From contig NC_134116.1 in the NCBI RefSeq assembly GCF_040939455.1, positions 69,271,900 through 69,335,899 on the forward strand: 64,000 nt of DNA, read 5' to 3'. Source of the DNA: Microcebus murinus (taxonomy: Eukaryota; Chordata; Mammalia; Primates; Cheirogaleidae). Made by a program: the position numbers and the translations under genes. Below the pieces are notes generated by a model. It saw only the letters and a program-made list of their open reading frames with translations. It was not told where the DNA came from and made no database searches. This document shows, one piece after another, positions 57,156 through 64,000 of this stretch. How positions within the stretch are numbered: position 1 is the stretch's first letter; every line of letters begins with the position of its first letter.

Positions 57156-58470
57156 AGGGAAGGTTGGTGTCCTCTCTTCCTCTTGCTGTTGTGAGAATCA
57201 GAGCAGGATGCTCAGTCTGCGGACATCCTAGGTGATGTGCCCTAGGCACAGCAGGGTAGGTAGTACACAGAGGAAGCCAGGAGCAGACTCCTCTGGGAAG
57301 AGATTCCCCTGACTGCCAGGACTGCCTTGCTTCTTGGGCCCCCAGCTCCTCACTGCTACCTACTTCCTCCACCTGGAGGCTCAGCTTCATCCTTCACAGA
57401 CACACAAGGCCACTTGCGCTAACCCATACACGCGTCCACTTCTCATCCCATGGTTGTTACCCAGACTCTTTCATGGATTCTGACCTGTTATTGACCTCAA
57501 AGCCAAGGCCTCTGGTTCTGGCTTCCTGGGTCTTTCCTGGTCCCTGAGGCTATCCCTGATGTCTGAGTCTGTGCATCTTGCTGCTTCCCGAAGCCCAGGG
57601 TGACTGTCTGCACCTCCTTTAGCAGGTCTCCCTGGACTCACCAGCTTTCTGTTTGAAGACTGCTTAGCCAGGTCCCCTTCTGACCACTCCTGGCCTATTT
57701 TCTCCAGGGCCCTACTTTGTTCCTTGAGGGGAAAAATTACGTAATGTTTGAAAGATTTCTATAATCAGGTTGAAACAAGTGCACAAAGGAAGTAAAACCA
57801 TACAGTAAAAATATGGTATAATTTTAAAATTTTAAGAAAAGGGGAAAAAACCCAGAAGCTTCCGAAAATATATTTGGAGGAGCAAAAATATGTAATCCTC
57901 CAGTGACCAAGTTCTGTCACCATGACCAAAATATCTTGCCACTATTCCTGACTCTCCATCTGTATTGCCATCACCTTTTCTTGTGATAACTTACCAACTG
58001 GTTTTCCCACCTCCACTGTGACCTTCTTCTGACACCAGGGTGTAATAATTCCAGTGCTTAAGGAGAAGAAACAAGAAACATAAATGAGTGACCAGGGCTG
58101 AGGGTAATTACAGATGCAAACACAGTGCAAGTGACAGAGTGCGGCAAACAAGAAAATACTTGCACCAAATATGGGAGGCACCCACTCCTCATAGTTTAAT
58201 TTCCTCGTCCATTTCCAGAAATGCAGGCCAATCTTTCTAGAATATCCTCTTTTTTCCCTAAAAGAACCAAACATTCAGATTTTTAGGTAAAAAAAAAATT
58301 TCAAGTGTTGGCTGCATCTTTGTCTCTTCTTCATCTAATAAACCCCTGCCCACAAACCTCGGCTGTATGAAATTGAGTTTCTGTCGTGAACAAACCAAGA
58401 GCCTTGACTAATATTGTTCTTTAACGAGCTGATCATGTGACTGTCCTCCAAACTTAACGGTGAGTTCTCA
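57156..58470. other. Unique sequence, no gene recognised
   Basis: The part 57150-57720 is more GC-rich than its surroundings, and its minus-strand frame at 57154-57390 has no domain. No exon is supported. Confidence 0.45.
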
Positions 58471-58477
58471 GGGTCAG

Positions 58478-58570
58478 CGACTGTGGCAAAGTCACCTCTG
58501 TATCCCTGGTGATGCACAGTGGCTGGCACCAAACTGGAATGTAATTATTCGCAAATGAATTGATAGATGG
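58478..58570 (+). mobile_element. L2/MIR-type 3' end fragment
   Basis: GTATCCCTGGTGATGCACAG, GTGGCTGGCACCAAACTGG and CAAATGAATTGATAGATGG resemble the L2 3' terminus. Confidence 0.5.
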
Positions 58571-61239
58571 ATAAATATATATTCTTTGATGACCTATCGG
58601 TGGAGAATTAAAATTCCAAAATGGTAAGCAATAAGTTCTTTAGTTCTTGAAATTGTAAGAAAATCTCACGGAAACGGATATTTTGCATTTCTCATTGAGG
58701 TTCCAAGCTCCTTCAAGGAAGGAGGGCTTGCATTTGCGACCTCCAAGGTTGCCATCTGTGCTGACCCCTCATGGGACAGGGCAGTCAGCTAATGTGAAAT
58801 GTCAGTGCGTTCAAGCAGAATGAGCACAAAACTCATATTTCCTCAGGGCCAAAATGTACTCAGAGTAAAAAGGCAAGTAATGACCACATCTTCCCAGATA
58901 CAAGGACATATCAAAGAAGGTTTAAGAAACAAAACAAAAAAAATTTTAATATTACTATTGTGGATGATGCCTTGTATATAATAATAAGATGCAATCATAC
59001 ACCTGTGCCATTGTCAGGGGCCATTTCTATGCCCAATGTCGTTCTTCCATTGTGTTAACAGTCAGTCATTGCCCACAAGATAATGCCTGCTACATTAGAT
59101 GACTTTGTAAAGGACTGACCTTGGACTATTACTGCCACATGTGCACAAAGCCTTCCTCTCTATGTGCAAAAAATAAATATCTTCTCCATTTCCTTAGGGG
59201 AGAAAGTTTCCTTTACTTGACACACCAAAACAAATGGACGATCACCTTTGGAAAGGTGCTGGCATGCAGCTTGTTAGAGCAGAAGGGCAGTTATCAATTA
59301 TTTGGTTGAAACTTCTAACTTTAAGACCATAAAGCCAAGGTCCAGGGAGAGTAGTATCCACCTAAGGACCACAGCTAGTTACTGGCTATGCCTGACCCAG
59401 CCTGGCAGCTCTAGCTCTATTCACAAAACTGAAACTGTAATTATGCAGTTTTCCTGACCTTGAGGTATGAAATGTCTTTCCTCTAAAGGGCATTAGATAC
59501 ATTAGCCAAACTTGAGCAGCTAATTTACAAGTGAGCCACTTTGATTTTCAGATTTTGTTATCAGGGGGAAATGTCTGAACCTTATAACCACCTGGCCTAA
59601 CGCAGTCAAGTCACGAATACTCTTCTCCCTATATTAAATCCACACTTCAGAACATTGCATTGGGAGGTTAGAAGTCCCTCCTCTCTGTCTGGAGCTCAGA
59701 AGCACTTGCAGCTGAGGCAATTCCTGCCTCAGCCTGCTGAACCTTGGGGGTGAGAAATAGAAGATTGCTTCCCAAGCTGAGATTATTGTTAGCACACCAA
59801 GTAATAAGGACAGCTCCAGGGAGCCTTAGGAGAACTTTCTGCAAGCTTTTGTTTGCATGAAACCCTGAATCATAAGGCTCTGGAAAAGACAGAGCTTCAA
59901 AAGCATTCTTTGCTGCAGCTTTCAGTAGGGGCCGGCTCCCTCTACAAACTTGGGACATTCTTATTTTCAAAGATGTTACAAACACCCGTAATGTAAAATG
60001 ACAGCCAGGGAAATGCTATTGTCTGCTACATCTCAAGCTGTTGTCACAGAAAAACAAGATTCCTAGAGGTCACCTGCCCTGATTATCACTGAATTCTCAT
60101 CAGTCACTTTGTCACAGCCATAATGCCTTTGAGAATGTCTGGGCAGCCTTTGCAATAGGCAGGTACCTAAACCATCCCAATCTAATAAGTGTCTGCATAA
60201 TTGCAAAGACATCTACAAGCACATGTTTCTTCTTTCATAAGCCTGCCATTCGCCACCAAGAAGAAGAATGTATCTCACATAAGCCAGGCCAGTCCTGCAT
60301 AACTCTATGGAGAAACAAGAATCTTTTTTTGTCTGTCACATTTCTATGTCCCTCCTCACCTTCTGTGTCCCTCTTACTATGAACTCTGAGCTATGGTTTT
60401 CCAACTCTCAGGGACCCAAAGACTTAATGACATCCCCATGATCCCAAAGTCTCTCAACTGAACCCCTACTACCACACAAACATGGTTTTCCTATGTGCCT
60501 TTACTCTCAATGGGCAAATAACTAGTTAATCTGATAAACAAAATTGGTATCTCCCAAACTTTTGTCATTTGTCAGCCATCCTCATAATTTTTGCTATTAT
60601 GAGGAAACAAACCACCTGAGCAGCTATTAACCTAATATTCAATTTAAATTGACTCACTTTTTAAATGTAAATCATTATTTTAATTCAATTCTAATCAATA
60701 ATATCTGTGAAATTATAGATTTGATGTGTGATTTATTTTAATGTATATTAGAACTATTAAAATAAAACAACATTCATCCATATACTACTAAAATAATCTT
60801 ATGTACCAATGGTAGTGCATTTATCAAACTTAGGAAAAGAATAAATTATATCAAATTAAAATATTGGCTGTTATTAATCTGATAAGTCTCTCCTTCTGGA
60901 TAAGAATTGCATTTTAATGGAAAACTTGAAAAAAAATTTTGTTCTGTACTATTAAACCAACTGAAGGATTGAAGGAAAATGACATAGGGAAAGGCCCACA
61001 AATTTTCAGCCAGAGAGAGATAACTTGTTCTCTGTGTTACGTTTCATGCTATTTGTTAGCATTACTGTGGCCCCTTCCTACTGAGCCCACCTTCCTGGGC
61101 CCCGGACAGATGCAGCTATGCCCTCTCCCAGAGCATGAATGTCAAGCCTGGGGTCTCTGGACACATCAGGTTAAAGAAGAAAGGTTTATACCAAGGCTCT
61201 TCAGTATTTTCCAGAGATTCCACAGAAACAGGTGTGCCA
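58571..61239. other. Unique sequence, no gene recognised
   Basis: No recognisable exon or repeat over 2.7 kb. Around 60600-60860 the DNA is strongly AT-rich. Frames at 59668-59985 (minus) and 60939-61331 (plus) have no domain. Confidence 0.45.
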
Positions 61240-61440
61240 TACCCTGTCCCACTCCCTGCCTTGACCCTTTCTATGGGAGGATTATACTATTCTCTCTCTA
61301 TTGGCATCAGGGTTTGCCATGTGACTTATGATGGCCAATAAAAAGTGAGAGGAAGGAGCACCTGCCACTTCTGAGCAGAAGTCTTAAGAATCATCTTATG
61401 AATCTGCCATCAGGTTCAACAGCACTTTTTTAGAGGCTTA
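61240..61440 (+). mobile_element. Possible MLT1-type LTR fragment
   Basis: GGGTTTGCCATGTGACTTA, ATGGCCAATAAAAAGTGAG and CTGCCACTTCTGAGCAGAAG recall the conserved central part of old MLT1 LTRs. Short and highly diverged. Confidence 0.35.
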
Positions 61441-62046
61441 ATTTCTACTCGTGAGTGATCAGCATGTGAGTTGGCCAAGGGTACTGGTCAGTGTGTTTTA
61501 CAGGGAATGGAGAGTACCTTTTAATCCAATGTGTCGGTTCAATGGAAATTGCTTAAGAGAACTATTCTTATTTCCTTTTATTAATGGTTACAGTTACAAT
61601 GTATTTAAACATTATTTTTTTAGTTATGTTAGATTTCAAAAACCAAGTTTTAAACTACCATATTATACAGATTTGTTAAATAGCTTACAAAGTAGAGAAC
61701 CAAGCCTTTCCAACATTTACAAAGCAATTCTAACACATGAAGCCTATTAAGTTTTATAATATGATCATTTTTCATCTTTTTGTTTTTACTATAACATTGG
61801 GTTTCTGTTGATTTTTTTATATGCAATAATTCTTGTACTACAATTTCAGGTCAGTTCTATTCTCATTGACCTTGGCTGCAAAGGTAAACCCATTATTCAC
61901 AACCTACACCCATTCCAAAGAGATAAACCAGCTCAGGTCAAATTTTGCCACAGTTAATGTTTTCAGGAAGTTTGAGTGAGTCAGGGCAAGCTAAATCAAC
62001 CTTTTCTGATTCTGCCATGTCACTTAGTAGAACACATTTCTGACTA
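61441..62046. other. No gene recognised
   Basis: AT-rich unique DNA. The frame at 61451-61750 has no recognisable domain. Confidence 0.4.
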
Positions 62047-62136
62047 TCTCAAATATACCCTGTTAAAATAGAACTTTTTTTTTTACTTTTAATTTTTAAA
62101 CAACTTAAAGTTAAAGAATAGTCTCATGAAGAATAT

Positions 62137-62146
62137 AAAGAGCTCC
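62137..62146. repeat. 10-bp target-site duplication of micro-L1 (left copy)
   Basis: AAAGAGCTCC is repeated at 62273-62282. Confidence 0.88.
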
Positions 62147-62272
62147 AGGGGGATGGTCATGATGGAGACTCAGACTTGTGGGGGGAGGGGGGGGAATGGG
62201 CACTTATTGACACCTTAAAATCTGTACCCCCATAATATGCCGAAATAAAAAAAAATTCTTTCATAAAAAAAA
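62147..62272 (+). mobile_element. Very short 5'-truncated L1 (3' UTR only)
   Basis: About 126 bp, nearly identical to the 3' UTR end of the full-length L1: GGGGGATGGTCATGATGGAG, ACTCAGACTTGTGGGGGGAG, CCTTAAAATCTGTACCCCCA, TAATATGCCGAAATAAAA. The A tail is interrupted once by TTCTTTCAT (62255-62263). The 10-bp duplication is perfect. High similarity to 23370-23480 shows that the same young L1 family was its source. Confidence 0.92.
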
Positions 62273-62282
62273 AAAGAGCTCC
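62273..62282. repeat. 10-bp target-site duplication of micro-L1 (right copy)
   Basis: Identical to 62137-62146. Confidence 0.88.
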
Positions 62283-62592
62283 TGAATACCCTACACTCAA
62301 AATTTCCACTCACATTTTCCCAAATTTCCCAATGATGTCTTTCATAGCAAAATAATTCAATCCAGGATCAAATGTTGAAGCAAGGTGCCACATCGCTGTA
62401 GTCTCTTTCAGTGAGAAACAGTTCTTCAGTCTTTCCTCACTTGCATGAATTGCCTAAGGTTATAGGCAGATCATTTTGTAGAATATCCTTTAATTTGAGT
62501 TTGTCTGACATTTTGTCATATTTTAGCTTTGATCAATTGGTTAATAAGATTCCTGTTGAGGCTATATTCATACCAACAATTACTATTTCACC

Positions 62593-63025
62593 ATGTCTGG
62601 ACACAGCAAGCAGGGTGGCAAGGAAGGCTAAGACTCAGTCATCCCAGGCCAGGCTCCAGACCCAGTGAGCTGTGTACACTGCCTGCTCCTCAAGGGAAAG
62701 TAATCCAAGGGAGTAAGGCAGGTGTACCTGTGCACCTAGGGACAGCGTGTAGTGCCTGTCCACTAACATTCTAGAGCTTGTAGGCAACATGGTCCCTGAA
62801 AACAAGACACACATCATCCCCCACCACCTGAAGCTGGTTACTCACAATGACAAAGACTTACAAGACGTTGATGAATAAAGTCTCCATCATATAGGAAAGT
62901 GTCCTGCTCAACTTCCAGGCTATGCTACTGACCAAGAACACTGAGAGTCACCACAAGACCAAGGGCAAGTAAGGTATAATTAATAGCACCAACTTCTAAG
63001 CCAAAGGCTCTTTTCAGAACCACCA
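62593..63025 (+). pseudogene. Histone H2A retropseudogene (replication-dependent type)
   Basis: An intronless, decayed copy of a replication-dependent H2A mRNA. It opens ATGTCTGGACACAGCAAGCA (M-S-G-x-x-K-Q), keeps the GGTGTACCTGTGCACC (P-V-Y-L) and GAGCTTGTAGGCAACATGG (E-L-x-G-N) regions and ACACACATCATCCCCC (R-I-I-P), and ends CACCACAAGACCAAGGGCAA (H-H-K-x-K-G-K) plus TAA at 62969-62971. About 14 bases are missing overall relative to the 393-bp coding sequence, with several frameshifts and stops. About 35 bases after the stop lies the histone stem-loop. There is no poly(A) tail; L1 sequence follows at once. H2A is a core histone of nucleosomes; this copy cannot encode it. Confidence 0.9.
63006..63021 (+). 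other. Histone mRNA 3' stem-loop relic
   Basis: GGCTCTTTTCAGAACC: a 6-bp stem with a TTTC loop. It differs from the usual GGCTCTTTTCAGAGCC at one stem position. It is preceded by CCAAA and followed by ACCA, as in replication-dependent histone mRNAs, whose 3' ends are cut a few bases after the loop and are not polyadenylated. Confidence 0.92.
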
Positions 63026-63643
63026 TGAACTTGGAGACATGTCTTTAGAAATAAACCAAAGGGAAAAGGATTTAAAAAATGCAAAAAGTCTACAGGACTT
63101 ATGGGACACCGTTAAACAAATCAATATTATCATTATGAGAATTCCTGAAGGAGAAAAGATGGAAAAAGACATATGCAACTTATTTAGTAAAATAGTAGCT
63201 GAAAACTTCCCATGTCTTGGGAGCGATATGGACATCCAGATCTAGAATGCTCAAAAATCCCCAAATATATTCAACCCATAAAGTTCCTCTCCCAGACTCA
63301 TTATTGTCAAACTGTCAAAGTCAAATACAAGCAAAGAATTTTTAAAATAGCAAGAGAAAAGCATCAGGTCACATATAAGGGAATCCCCACTAGACCAACA
63401 GCAGATTTTTCAGCAGAAACCTTACAGGCCAAGAGAGAATGGGAAGATATAGTCAAAGTACTGAAAGAAAAAAATGAAACCTGTCAGTCAGGAATACTAT
63501 ACCCAACAAAGCTATCCTACAGAAATGAAGTAGAAATAAAGTTTTTCACAGACAAGCAAAAACTGAGAGCATTCATCACCACTAGACTAGTCTTACAAGA
63601 AAGGCTTAAAGGAGTCCTACATCTGGAACTGAAAGGACAATAA
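63026..63643 (+). pseudogene. Old L1 ORF1 remnant, 5'-truncated at the H2A junction
   Basis: Compared with the intact ORF1 at 18331-19335, the text starts at the end of the coiled coil. GAACTTGGAGAC matches the SELED region, and then LEINQREKDLKNAKSLQDLW (63042-63101) aligns with TEIQQRNKRKDQSLQELWD. The RNA-binding part follows with IPEGEKMEKDICNLFSKIVA, and after a frameshift near 63220-63245 HQVTYKGIPTRPTADFSAET, YPTKLSYRNEVEIKFFTDKQ and a final LVLQERLKGVL at about 63591. The two overlapping frames are halves of one broken gene. Confidence 0.88.
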
Positions 63644-64000
63644 TTATCATAATGAAAACACACAAAAGTATATAAAACTCACTGATAGAGTAGATCACAA
63701 ATGAGAAAGAAAAAGTAATTAAACCTTATCACTACAGAAAACTACCAAACTTCAAATATAAACAATAAGAGAGGAAGAAAGAAACAAGGAATATATTAAT
63801 ACAAAACCACCAGAAAACAATTTTTTAAATGGCAGGAGTAAGTTCTCTCCCATCAAAAATAACGTTGAATGTAAACATATTAAATTCCCAAATTAAAAGA
63901 TTTAAACAACTGAGCAAATTTTTTAAATACCCAACTATATACTAAGAAAAGAGCCAAAAAGGGGCATGATAAAGATATCAACTCAGAAAGAGGCTATAAC
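63644..64000 (+). mobile_element. Old L1 inter-ORF region and ORF2 start, cut by window end
   Basis: After the ORF1 stop the spacer leads into decayed ORF2 endonuclease sequence (AACGTTGAATGTAAACATAT, matching the 'NVNGLNS' start of ORF2, and AAGGGGCATGATAAAGATAT). The element continues past the window edge. Confidence 0.65.

Larger units (their letters stand above)
62047..62592. mobile_element. Ancient repeat relic (L1-like, family uncertain), with micro-L1 inside
   Basis: Segments such as AATACCCTACACTCAAAATT, CAATCCAGGATCAAATG, AACAGTTCTTCAGTCTTTCC and TTTGTAGAATATCCTTTAAT recall a common old mammalian interspersed repeat. I cannot name the family or strand with confidence. The micro-L1 (62147-62272) interrupts it. 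Confidence 0.35.

Noticed and set aside
62411..62774. Frames of 81-85 codons overlapping the H2A region as novel small proteins
   Set aside because: They run through an old repeat and into frameshifted H2A pseudogene sequence. The DNA-level match to H2A explains the region.

Overview
The window reads as euchromatic mammalian DNA from a strepsirrhine primate, most likely a lemur. The main evidence is a set of Alu elements (near 41.5, 47.2 and 54.2 kb) that share a linker with a GGCCAACTAATATATA-type insertion, which I know as typical of lemur Alus. A young LINE-1 with a primate-like 5' end, and the absence of loris/galago tRNA-type SINEs, fit this. The lineage call is an inference; the repeat structures are read directly from the sequence.

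I recognise no host protein-coding exon, tRNA, rRNA or CRISPR array. The window looks intergenic or intronic and is layered with transposons of different ages. Its only long intact reading frames belong to one full-length LINE-1 (16950-23482). That element has a CpG-rich 5' UTR/promoter with a YY1 site, an intact ORF1 (334 aa), an ORF2 carrying endonuclease and reverse transcriptase (1081 aa, then a frameshift in a run of seven A, then about 210 codons with the Cys-rich domain), a G-rich 3' UTR, a poly(A) tail and a perfect 17-bp target-site duplication.

Layout. 0-8 kb: mostly unique sequence with MIR relics and a small CpG-enriched patch. 8-10.8 kb: an old Alu, hAT, L1 and L2 pieces, with one L1 nested in another. 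10.8-16.9 kb: AT-rich unique DNA, a 3' L1 fragment with a perfect duplication, and a probable LTR. 16.9-23.5 kb: the full-length L1. 23.5-28.1 kb: a cluster of retroviral LTR relics without coding capacity. 28-41 kb: MaLR (MLT1) solo LTRs, MER5-type elements, L1 relics and a Tigger remnant. 41-57 kb: lemur Alus, L2 and L1 relics, an AT palindrome cluster, and a ~490-bp purine tract grown from an Alu tail. 57-62 kb: mostly unique. 62-64 kb: a tiny L1 insertion, then a histone H2A retrocopy that keeps the histone mRNA 3' stem-loop and runs directly, without poly(A), into a 5'-truncated old L1.

The two observations most worth following are the nearly intact young L1, one homopolymer base short of a complete ORF2, and the H2A/L1 junction at 63025/63026, which looks like a template-switch chimera between a non-polyadenylated histone mRNA and an L1 RNA.
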